17,868 nucleotides of DNA from an uncultured Sutterella sp. (GCA_934249275.1 CAKQKT010000031.1:1-17868); one strand, 5' to 3'. Numbered from the stretch's first letter, positions 8,723 to 14,577 are shown. Notes: a model not told the origin generated them from the sequence alone. Translations and numbers: made by a program.

Positions 8723-9454
8723 TCAGCCTTCGTTCTTGACGTTGAGATTGAAGGCGTAGCGGTCTGCCGGGTGGTAGGAGATCGTGGCGAGAATGAGGTT
8801 TCCCTTGGCGTCGAGATAGCGGCGGGAGATGCGAAGGGTCGGGCTGCCCACCGGCGCCTTGAGGTTTTTGGCGGCTTCTTCGGTGAGGAGCGTGGCCTCG
8901 ACGATCTGGCGGATTTCAACCCACTTGCGATGGTAGATGCGGCCGATCAGGTCGATCATGAGAAGCTCGGGATGCCTGGGCGCTTCGTGAACCAGGCGCT
9001 GAAACCTGCGCTCCACGTATTCGGACGTCCAAGCGATGGGACGGTCTTCGGCCTTCGGGTCGGTTCTCACCATTGTAAAGCGGATGAGCGTGTCGCCCGG
9101 AGAAAAGCCCAGGCGAGGCGAAAGCTCGCGGCTCAGAACGACTTCCTTAATGCTGAGAATGCTCCGGGGATTGCCGGCGGCAAGGCGGTCAAGGTCGCTA
9201 ACGGTGCTCAGCTCCCGGTTGAAGCCGCCGGTCTTGCCCGTGCTGATCACCAGAGTGCCAACATGCGGCTTGCGGCGGATCATGCCGTTGAGTTCAAGTT
9301 TTTTAAGCGCGGCTCTGGCCGTATAGCGGGAGACGCCTTCGGTTTCGCAGATCTCGAGCTCCTTCGGCAGGAGCGTTCCGACGGGCCATTGTCCCGACCG
9401 GATGCCTTGAGCAAGCTTTTCCGCGAGCCGGTCCTGGAGAAGTTCACGTTTCAT
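8723..9454 (-). CDS. GntR-family transcriptional regulator (HutC type, UTRA domain)
   Basis: A 243-aa GntR/HutC-type repressor. The N-terminal winged helix-turn-helix spans about residues 4-70, with the recognition region VSRYTARAALKKLELNGMI (41-59) and the wing RKPHVGTLV. The C-terminal half (about 100-240) is a UTRA ligand-binding domain, recognisable by GDTLIRFTMVR, IVEATLLTEEAAKNL and SPTLRISRRYLDAKG. Family members bind DNA as dimers and release it on binding a small metabolite, usually the substrate or an intermediate of the pathway they control. It follows the transporter gene on the same strand and is the likely regulator of the lyase/transporter pair. An intrinsic terminator lies between the two genes, and no good ribosome site precedes its ATG, so its expression may be low or set separately. 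Ligand unknown. Confidence 0.92.
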   Translation of the reverse strand: MKRELLQDRLAEKLAQGIRSGQWPVGTLLPKELEICETEGVSRYTARAALKKLELNGMIRRKPHVGTLVISTGKTGGFNRELSTVSDLDRLAAGNPRSILSIKEVVLSRELSPRLGFSPGDTLIRFTMVRTDPKAEDRPIAWTSEYVERRFQRLVHEAPRHPELLMIDLIGRIYHRKWVEIRQIVEATLLTEEAAKNLKAPVGSPTLRISRRYLDAKGNLILATISYHPADRYAFNLNVKNEG

Positions 9455-9472
9455 ACAAAAAAGGCGCGGGAA

Positions 9473-9490
9473 TCTCTGCTGGCGCAGAGA
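9473..9490 (-). other. Small hairpin in the leader of the GntR gene
   Basis: TCTCTG (9473-9478) and CAGAGA (9485-9490) form a 6-bp stem with a 6-base loop, 18 bases before the GntR start codon and just after the transporter terminator. On the - strand a run of six T follows further on, directly before the start codon. Function is not known; it may protect the 5' end or tune translation. Confidence 0.4.
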
Positions 9491-9500
9491 CGGGGATGAT

Positions 9501-9537
9501 GAAGAAAAAGCCGCCCGGGCTTTGTCCCGAACGGCTT
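9501..9537 (-). terminator. Intrinsic terminator between transporter and GntR genes
   Basis: On the - strand AAGCCGTTCGGG (9537-9526) pairs over all 12 positions (two G-U pairs) with CCCGGGCGGCTT (9519-9508) around a 6-base loop, and is followed by five T and TTC. This is a textbook terminator for the lyase-transporter transcript. It would limit read-through into the regulator gene. Confidence 0.85.
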
Positions 9538-9573
9538 GAGTTTAGCAGAACGCTTTTCTGCCGTTTACTGTGA

Positions 9574-10980
9574 TCAGTAGAGGCCGATCAGTTTCCACCA
9601 GGCCATGCCCGTGGTAAAGATCGTCAGCACGCAGAAGGTGACGATGCAGAAGTTGATCTTATAGAAGCGCGGGCGTTCGAAGTAGCCCTGGCCGAAGTAG
9701 ATCGGGCCCGGACCGCCGGCATATTCGGTGATGCCCCACATCGTGTTTGAGAAGATGGCGAAGCAGATGGCGACCATCGGAGCGGGGGCGCCGGCAGCAA
9801 TCGCAACCGAGGCGAACGGCACGTACATGGCAGCGACGTGGCCGGAAGCCGTGGCAAACACATAGTGGAGATAGATGTACGCGAAGCCGAGGATCAGGAA
9901 CGTGGTCATCCAGTCGAGTCCGCCGAGCGAGCTCGCAAAGCCTGCGGCCATCCACTTGATGAAGCCGAGCTTGGTGAGGCCGGTGGCGAGCGAAATGATG
10001 GCGCCGAACCAGACGACGGTGTCCCAGGCGGCCTTGTCGTTTAGGACGTCCTTCCACTGGACGCCGCCCGTGATGAAGAGGAAGGCGACGAGTCCGAGGC
10101 CGATTGCATTGGCGTTGAGGCCGGTGAGAAGGCAGGTGCCCCAGCCGATGAGCGCGAGCACGAAGCCGATGGAGACGATGATTTCCTGGCGGGTCATGCG
10201 GCCCATCTTCGCGAGTTCCTCGCGGCCCATGACGCGGGCTTCAGGCGTGCGCTTGAGTTCCGGGTTCATGAACTTGTAGGTGAGGAGCGGGAGCGCGACG
10301 AAGCAGATCATGGCCGGAACGACGGCTGCGTAGAACCATTCGCCCCAGGTAAGCTCGATGCCGAGGCTGTCGTGGGCAAGCTGGGCGCAAAGGGGATTGG
10401 CGGCCATGCCGGTGAGGAACATGGCGCCGGTGATCGGCGTGAACTGGAAGCACGTCATGATCAGGAAGTCGCCGATGCGCTTGCCGGTCGGGCCGGGCTG
10501 GGAGCCGAGCACCTGGTTGATGGACTTGGCGATCGGAAGAATGATGCCGCCGGAACGGGCCGTCACAGACGGCATGGCGGGCGCCATAATCAGGTCGGCG
10601 AGACCGAGCGAATAGGCGACGCCGAGCGACGATCCGCCGAAGAGCGAAAGCGTCTTGTAGGCGATGCGGCGGCCGAGACCCGACTGCACGAAGCCGAGCG
10701 AAAGCACGTAGGCCGAGAAGATCATCCAGACGGTGCCGGACGAGAAGCCCTTGAGCACGTCGCCGAGCGGCAGCGTGTGAGTGAAGTAGGTGACGGCAAG
10801 CGCGATGAACATCAGCGCGCCGGAGGCGATCGGAGAGGCGAGAATGCCGGCGATCGTTGCGGCGAAGATCGCAAACATGTGCCAGGCTTCGGGCTTGAGG
10901 CCGTCGGGCACGGGGCAGAGCCAGAGAACGGCCAGAATGACCGCCGGCACCGACCATCGGATAAGCTTTTCCTTGTTCAT
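9574..10980 (-). CDS. DASS-family (CitT/DiT1-like) anion transporter
   Basis: A 468-aa inner-membrane protein of the divalent anion:sodium symporter family (SLC13/CitT/DiT1 group), with about a dozen hydrophobic segments starting at residues 9-22. Relatives move succinate, fumarate, malate, tartrate, citrate or 2-oxoglutarate, often by exchange. The second family signature is intact: SNT at 411-413, followed by a GGPGPIYFGQGYF stretch typical of CitT/TtdT/DiT1. The first signature, normally (S/T)NT in a segment like PSNTARGGG, reads SVT (138-140) in PSVTARSGG, so the usual Asn is replaced. The start ATG at 10980 has only a weak ribosome site (TTGAGT, 10986-10991). It lies 83 bases after the lyase stop on the same strand with a hairpin in the gap, and most likely imports the lyase substrate, perhaps in exchange for a dicarboxylate product. 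Confidence 0.93.
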   Translation of the reverse strand: MNKEKLIRWSVPAVILAVLWLCPVPDGLKPEAWHMFAIFAATIAGILASPIASGALMFIALAVTYFTHTLPLGDVLKGFSSGTVWMIFSAYVLSLGFVQSGLGRRIAYKTLSLFGGSSLGVAYSLGLADLIMAPAMPSVTARSGGIILPIAKSINQVLGSQPGPTGKRIGDFLIMTCFQFTPITGAMFLTGMAANPLCAQLAHDSLGIELTWGEWFYAAVVPAMICFVALPLLTYKFMNPELKRTPEARVMGREELAKMGRMTRQEIIVSIGFVLALIGWGTCLLTGLNANAIGLGLVAFLFITGGVQWKDVLNDKAAWDTVVWFGAIISLATGLTKLGFIKWMAAGFASSLGGLDWMTTFLILGFAYIYLHYVFATASGHVAAMYVPFASVAIAAGAPAPMVAICFAIFSNTMWGITEYAGGPGPIYFGQGYFERPRFYKINFCIVTFCVLTIFTTGMAWWKLIGLY

Positions 10981-11009
10981 TATTTACTCAATCGGTTGGT
11001 TGGACGGAA

Positions 11010-11042
11010 GGCCCGCATCGATGCAGTCGTCGAATGCGGGCC
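11010..11042 (-). other. Intercistronic hairpin between lyase and transporter
   Basis: GGCCCGCAT (11010-11018) and ATGCGGGCC (11034-11042) form a perfect 9-bp GC-rich stem with a 15-base loop in the 83-base gap. On the - strand no T-run follows, so it does not look like a standard terminator. It may stabilise the lyase message end or partly attenuate transcription, giving less transporter than lyase. Confidence 0.55.
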
Positions 11043-11063
11043 CTTGAGCAAAATCTCAGACGA

Positions 11064-12413
11064 TTACTTGTCGCTCCACTTTTCGACGACGCGGTCGACG
11101 AATTCCGGAGCAAGACCGATGTAGGTGTGCGGGTTGAGCATGTGGTCGACTTCGTCTTCCGTGAAGGCGGCGACGACTTCCGGCGTCTTCATCAGCACGT
11201 CCTTGAGCGGGATTTCCTTTTCGTAGGCTTCCATGCAGGACTTATAGACGATGCCGTGAGCGGTCATGCGGCCGAGCTTGGTGGCGAGGTGCATCATGAC
11301 GCATTCGCTCATCATCAGGCCCTTCTGGGCGAAGAGGTTGCGTTCCATGTGCTTCGGATAGACGATGAGGTTCTTGAGGATGTTGGCGGACTTCTCAAGC
11401 GCACAGCCGAGCATGTGGCAGGCGCGAGGGATGGCTTCCCATTCGGAGAGGAAGCAACCCCAGTCGCGTTCGTTTTCGCTGACCATGCTTTCGACGATGG
11501 ACGGCGCGATGCTGCGGACGTTGCGGCAGAGGGCCAGAACGTTTTCGAGAACGGCAGGATTGCGCTTGTGCGGCATCGTGGAGCTGCCGACCTTGCCCAT
11601 GAAGAACGGTTCTTCAAGTTCGAGAACTTCCGTGCGCTGAAGCGTCAGGATTTCATGGTTGATGCGGCCGAGCGTGCCGGCGCAGAGCGCGAGGACGCTC
11701 ACGAATTCGGCCTGATTGTCGCGGGCGACGTGCCAGGCGATCGTCGGGACTTCAAGACCGAGAATTTCAAACATGCGCTTCTGCGTTTCAAGGCCCTTTT
11801 CAGGCTGGGAAGCGAGAGTACCGACGGCGCCGGCCATTTCGCCCACGAAGCAGCGCGGAGCCATCTGTTCGAGGCGGACGATGTCGCGGCCAAGTTCGTC
11901 GGCCCAGACGGCGGCCTTGTAGCCGAAGGTGATCGGAATGGCGTGAACGACGTGCGTGCGGCCGGCCATCACCGTGTTGCGGTACTTCTTGGCCAGGTCA
12001 AGGCAGTAGGTCTGACAGCGCTTCATGTCGCGGAGAATGACCTGGTAGGCGTCGCGCTGAAGAAGAACGATGCCGGTGTCGACGATGTCCTGGCTCGTGG
12101 CGCCCCAGTGCACGAATTCGCCGGCGTTGTCCGGAAGAACGGCCTTGAAGGCCTTGAGGAGCGGGACGATCGTGATGGAGGACTTGTAGAATTCGCCAAT
12201 GGACGGGATGTCGAGAAGTTCGGCCTTGGCATATTCGTTGATGATGTCGGCCTTTTCCTGCGGGATCACGCCGAGTTCGGCCTGAGCCTTGGCAAGCGCG
12301 GCTTCCGTGTCGAGCCACTTCTGGGCCCAGGACTTGTCGGAGAAGATTTCGCGCATTTCGTCGGTGCTGAACATGCAGCCGTGAATCTGAGAGTCAATGG
12401 CGGTGGAAGGCAT
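11064..12413 (-). CDS. Aspartase/fumarase superfamily lyase (PurB/PcaB-like), probable fumarate-releasing
   Basis: A 449-aa member of the aspartase/fumarase (adenylosuccinate lyase/3-carboxymuconate cycloisomerase) superfamily. The three active-site regions are present: GATSQD (104-109), GRTH (151-154) and the signature GSSTMPHKRNP (276-286), whose Ser is on the flexible catalytic loop. An ADSL-type C-terminal helical domain follows from about 358. Most members cleave C-N or C-O bonds in succinyl compounds and release fumarate. The start at 12413 is set by AAAGGA (12423-12428, - strand) nine bases upstream; the frame continues up to 12644 but without a start site. Being next to a DASS transporter and a GntR regulator rather than purine genes, it is more likely a catabolic lyase (for example acting on an N-succinyl or similar compound) than housekeeping PurB. 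The exact substrate cannot be told. Confidence 0.88.
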   Translation of the reverse strand: MPSTAIDSQIHGCMFSTDEMREIFSDKSWAQKWLDTEAALAKAQAELGVIPQEKADIINEYAKAELLDIPSIGEFYKSSITIVPLLKAFKAVLPDNAGEFVHWGATSQDIVDTGIVLLQRDAYQVILRDMKRCQTYCLDLAKKYRNTVMAGRTHVVHAIPITFGYKAAVWADELGRDIVRLEQMAPRCFVGEMAGAVGTLASQPEKGLETQKRMFEILGLEVPTIAWHVARDNQAEFVSVLALCAGTLGRINHEILTLQRTEVLELEEPFFMGKVGSSTMPHKRNPAVLENVLALCRNVRSIAPSIVESMVSENERDWGCFLSEWEAIPRACHMLGCALEKSANILKNLIVYPKHMERNLFAQKGLMMSECVMMHLATKLGRMTAHGIVYKSCMEAYEKEIPLKDVLMKTPEVVAAFTEDEVDHMLNPHTYIGLAPEFVDRVVEKWSDK

Positions 12414-12537
12414 GGTATTCGGTCCTTTCAAGAATGAGTGAGTAGTTGGGAGCCCGGCCGGCATCCCTTGTCGGTCTTGGCTTGAGGCACATTCTGTGAC
12501 CGGACCCTTCATCGCTCCATCGAACCGAATTTTTGTT

Positions 12538-12551
12538 TTGACTGTCGTCAA
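12538..12551. promoter_or_regulatory. Palindrome TTGAC-N4-GTCAA, operator candidate (left copy)
   Basis: TTGAC (12538-12542) and GTCAA (12547-12551) form a perfect inverted repeat with a 4-base spacer. The arms are identical in the other repeat copy although two spacer bases differ. It lies about 125 bases upstream of the lyase start. A dimeric repressor such as the neighbouring GntR protein is a plausible binder; this is inference. Confidence 0.5.
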
Positions 12552-12716
12552 GGCTGACGCTGTCTCGCTTAAGTCATCAAAACGCCCCCGCAGCGCTTTC
12601 GGCAATATGTCCCGCAAGCAAACAAAGTCAATATGACCGAACATATTTGCAAGCCCTTGAATTGCAGGATAACCGCAAGAACATGTTGCTTATCCGCACA
12701 GCAATAAGTGCCGTAC

Positions 12717-12738
12717 ATATTCGGATATGTTCGAATAT
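12717..12738. promoter_or_regulatory. Palindrome ATATTCG-N8-CGAATAT, operator candidate
   Basis: ATATTCG (12717-12723) and CGAATAT (12732-12738) form a perfect inverted repeat with an 8-base spacer, inside a cluster of ACATAT/ATATGT half-sites (near 12606, 12641, 12715 and 12725). In the right repeat copy the left arm is kept and the right arm is shortened to CGAAT. The function is unknown; it looks like a protein-binding site. Confidence 0.45.
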
Positions 12739-12883
12739 ATGTGCGGTGGCGGACGGGAGCCGGGCGCCGAAACACTATGAAGCGAGCCGCCGTCATCGGT
12801 TGCGGAGCCCGGGCACCATTCTCCCGAGTTTCTCACCATGAAACGGTTGCACGCTTGAGCGACACGATTGAAGCGGCATTCAT

Positions 12884-12918
12884 AAAAAAACCTCGCCGAC
12901 ACAAAGGTGGCGAGGTTT
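12884..12918 (-). terminator. Intrinsic terminator between the two repeat copies
   Basis: AAACCTCGCC (12888-12897) pairs with GGCGAGGTTT (12909-12918), a 10-bp stem with an 11-base loop. On the - strand it is followed by a run of T (A-run 12884-12890 on the + strand); on the + strand there is no T-run. It therefore ends a leftward transcript, but no protein gene ends here: the nearest one upstream on that strand is yceD, 428 bases away. Confidence 0.85.
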
Positions 12919-12980
12919 CAGAAGGATTAAAGGAGCTTTGAACCGACAAACATGTTAGGAACTTGACCTGCAATTCCCTG

Positions 12981-13250
12981 TCGGTCTTGACTTGAGGCAT
13001 ATTTTCAGTCGAAGCCGTTCATCGCACCATTAAACCTCATTTTTGTTTTGACCGTTGTCAACGTTGAGGCTGTAACGTTTAAGGCATCAAAGCGCTCACG
13101 CAGCACTTTCGGAAATATGTCCAGCAGACGAACATTGTCAAGATGACCGCACATATTCACACACGATTGGATTTCACGGCGATCGCGATGACGTGTTGCT
13201 TATTGGTACCGCAATAAGTGCTGTACATATTCGGATTTGTTCGAATGCAT
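12981..13250. repeat. Right copy of ~270-nt direct repeat
   Basis: This is the partner of 12471-12740, same orientation, offset exactly 510 and ungapped. Instead of a gene, this copy is followed on the - strand by a short unique stretch and then an intrinsic terminator at 12918-12884. Confidence 0.85.
13048..13061. promoter_or_regulatory. Palindrome TTGAC-N4-GTCAA, operator candidate (right copy)
   Basis: TTGAC (13048-13052) and GTCAA (13057-13061) repeat the arms of the left-copy palindrome at 12538-12551, with a different spacer. Conservation of both arms while flanks diverge supports a binding site. Confidence 0.5.
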
Positions 13251-13291
13251 GCGGGCAATGGAGAGCCTCTACTACCGGCATCTGCGATGAT

Positions 13292-13365
13292 GCGCGGAAC
13301 ATGACGTCCGCTTCAGGCTTCGTTTGGGTGCGGTCTCAGCCGGGCTTAGTTCTTGAGCGCGGCGA
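13292..13365. repeat. Right copy of 74-nt direct repeat (yceD 3' end and flank)
   Basis: This matches 8590-8663 ungapped with about 67 of 74 bases equal. It spans the last codons and the stop of yceD and 54 bases beyond. The terminator stem of the left copy is not kept here: the outer arms no longer pair, only GCGGA/TCCGC remains. Confidence 0.8.
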
Positions 13366-13846
13366 GTGCGGCAAAGGGATTGGGCTTTTCGGCCTCAATG
13401 ACTTCGTCGTCGGTGTTTTCGTATTCCATTTCGCAGTCGTCGTGAAGCGGCATGGCGGGAAGCGACAGGATCGCCTCCTCCTGCACCCAGTCGGCGACGG
13501 ACAGGCTGCGGCTGCCGACGATGACTTCCTCATCGTCGCCTTCTTCGTCAAGGGGAAGCGCGTTGGCCTCCTCTTCGGTCTTCGTGAAGCGGAAGGTGAG
13601 CTCGCGGAAGACCGGAACGGTCACGGGCTCGTTGCAGCGCGCGCACTGCATGACGGCTGAACCTTCGATCGTGAGGCTCGCCGCCGGAAGGCGCTCGATG
13701 ATGCCGAGGCCGGTCACGCTGAACTTCATCGGTTCCTCAAGCGCCTGGATGAAATGCGCGAGCTCAGGCATTTCGTCAAGCTCAAGCGTGCCCTCCACGG
13801 TCTGGCGGGTGCGGGCGATTTCGAAAATATCGAGCGTAAGAGACAT
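13346..13846 (-). CDS. yceD: YceD (DUF177) 23S rRNA accumulation protein
   Basis: A 166-aa DUF177/YceD protein, a family needed for normal 23S rRNA accumulation. Family features visible are the CARC motif at 68-71 within a QCARCNEPV segment, the acidic central loop (EEGDDEEVIVG), the ADWVQEEAILSLPAMPLH helix region (118-135) and C138. Of two in-frame ATGs six bases apart (13852 and 13846) the second is chosen, because GAGG (13853-13856, - strand) abuts the first but sits six bases from the second. It diverges from yceF, as in Escherichia coli. In most proteobacteria rpmF (ribosomal protein L32) and plsX follow yceD directly; here nothing like rpmF follows and the strand runs into the duplicated region. 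Confidence 0.9.
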   Translation of the reverse strand: MSLTLDIFEIARTRQTVEGTLELDEMPELAHFIQALEEPMKFSVTGLGIIERLPAASLTIEGSAVMQCARCNEPVTVPVFRELTFRFTKTEEEANALPLDEEGDDEEVIVGSRSLSVADWVQEEAILSLPAMPLHDDCEMEYENTDDEVIEAEKPNPFAALAALKN

Positions 13847-13898
13847 GGTCATCCTCAGTGAAACTTATCAGCCCGGAACGGGCGCCCTGAAAGGATAC

Positions 13899-13970
13899 AT
13901 GGTTCGGGAAGGAGCGGCGGGATTTTTGCAACCGTGTGCGGGACTTCCCGCTACAATTTCTGGATTATGA
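13899..13970 (+). CDS. Possible 23-aa upstream ORF overlapping the yceF start
   Basis: ATG 13899 opens a 23-codon frame whose TGA (13968-13970) overlaps the yceF ATG (13967-13969) in an ATGA arrangement typical of translational coupling. AAGGA precedes the ATG but only three bases away, which is close. It could be a leader peptide or chance; if transcription starts at the TACAAT box it would not be made. Confidence 0.2.
   Translation: MVREGAAGFLQPCAGLPATISGL
13938..13957 (+). promoter_or_regulatory. Candidate yceF promoter: palindrome plus TACAAT -10 box
   Basis: A good -10 box TACAAT (13952-13957) ends nine bases before the yceF ATG and is directly preceded by the palindrome GCGGG-ACTT-CCCGC (13938-13951). 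No good -35 is seen at 17 bases. Transcription from here would start within a few bases of the ATG and give a leaderless or nearly leaderless message, which fits the absence of a Shine-Dalgarno site. Confidence 0.45.
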
Positions 13971-14560
13971 CAAACGCACTCATTCTCGCTTCGAGCTCCC
14001 GCTACCGCCGCGAGCTCCTCGACCGTCTCGGCATCGCCTACACGTGCGAAAGCCCCGACATTGACGAATCCTCCCTGCCCGGCGAAACGCCGCAGGACAC
14101 CGCCATGCGCCTTTCCGAAATGAAGGCCCGCGCGATCTGGGACAAGCACCCCGGCTCCGTCGTCATCGGCTCCGACCAGGTGGCCGACCTCAACGGCGTC
14201 AAGCTCGGCAAGCCCCACACGCATGAAAACGCCGTGCGCCAGATCAAGAGCATGCAGGGCCACGACGTCGTCTTCACGACGGCGCTCTGCGTCATCGACA
14301 GCGAAGGCCGCGCCGAACGCGTGAAGTCCCAGACGACGATCCACATGCGCAAGCTCTCCGACGAAGCCATCGAAGCCTACGTCGAGCGCGAAAAGCCCTT
14401 CGACTGCGCAGGCGCCGCCAAGATCGAAAAGCTCGGCATTGCGCTTATGGAAAGCGTGAAGTCCGACGATCCGACCTCCCTGATCGGCCTGCCGCTCATG
14501 GCGCTCACCACGCTTCTGACGCGAGCCGGCGTTGAAGTGCTTCCCGGTCTCGAAGCCTGA
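13967..14560 (+). CDS. yceF: Maf-like nucleotide pyrophosphatase, YceF subfamily
   Basis: A 197-aa Maf-fold nucleoside triphosphate pyrophosphatase. Alignment with E. coli YceF, recalled from memory, is good: LILASSSRYRRELLDRL near the start, IGSDQV (67-72), GKP (81-83), FDCAGAAKIEKLGIAL (145-160) and SLIGLPL (171-177). YceF enzymes hydrolyse modified nucleotides such as 7-methyl-GTP to the monophosphate, a house-cleaning role in the cytoplasm. The start is placed at ATG 13967, where homologues begin; the in-frame GTG at 13934 would add 11 residues not expected in the family. No ribosome site is visible, but a -10 box lies just upstream. It diverges from yceD and is followed after 17 bases by the RsmI-like gene. 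Confidence 0.93.
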   Translation: MTNALILASSSRYRRELLDRLGIAYTCESPDIDESSLPGETPQDTAMRLSEMKARAIWDKHPGSVVIGSDQVADLNGVKLGKPHTHENAVRQIKSMQGHDVVFTTALCVIDSEGRAERVKSQTTIHMRKLSDEAIEAYVEREKPFDCAGAAKIEKLGIALMESVKSDDPTSLIGLPLMALTTLLTRAGVEVLPGLEA

Positions 14561-14577
14561 TTTTCGGAGCACGACTC

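Larger units (their letters stand above)
12471..12740. repeat. Left copy of ~270-nt direct repeat (lyase upstream region)
   Basis: Bases 12471-12740 align with 12981-13250 at a constant offset of 510 with no gap. By hand count about 207 of 270 bases agree (about 77%). The best-kept blocks are TTTTGTTTTG at 12531-12540 and the segment 12701-12730, where 28 of 30 bases agree. This copy lies directly upstream of the lyase gene. Confidence 0.85.
12414..13345. other. 932-base gene-free control region with duplicated sequence
   Basis: No convincing gene lies between the lyase start and the yceD stop. Short open frames here lack ribosome sites and are not shared between the two repeat copies. The region holds two copies of a roughly 270-nt direct repeat, conserved palindromes, one - strand terminator between the copies, and at its right end the flank of yceD that belongs to the 74-nt repeat. 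It is clearly richer in A/T than the genes around it. The left copy must contain the lyase promoter and leader; I could not pick its -10 and -35 boxes with confidence. Confidence 0.8.

Noticed and set aside
8644..8919. A 91-codon - strand frame ending in the duplicated yceD tail
   Set aside because: Most of it overlaps the real GntR frame and is Arg/Ser/Pro-rich noise. Only its last codons are meaningful, as a repeat vestige.
8651..9499. A 282-codon + strand frame opposite the GntR gene
   Set aside because: The - strand encodes a clear winged-helix plus UTRA protein, so this is a shadow.
11034..12437. A 467-codon + strand frame opposite the lyase
   Set aside because: It is antisense to a gene with intact active-site motifs, and its translation has no recognisable features.
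12414..12644. N-terminal extension of the lyase up to 12644
   Set aside because: The frame is open but the ATG at 12413 has a good ribosome site and fits the family start. The extension would run through the repeat region.
12690..12698. Replication origin (a DnaA-box-like TTATCCGCA)
   Set aside because: It is a single imperfect box, absent from the second copy, and no origin-linked genes are nearby.
12690..12941. Short frames of 64-77 codons in the gene-free region, on both strands
   Set aside because: They have no ribosome sites, are not preserved between the two repeat copies, and their apparent similarity comes from the palindromic DNA.
12471..13250. CRISPR array
   Set aside because: There are only two long, diverged copies; there are no short regular repeats with spacers, and no cas genes in the window.
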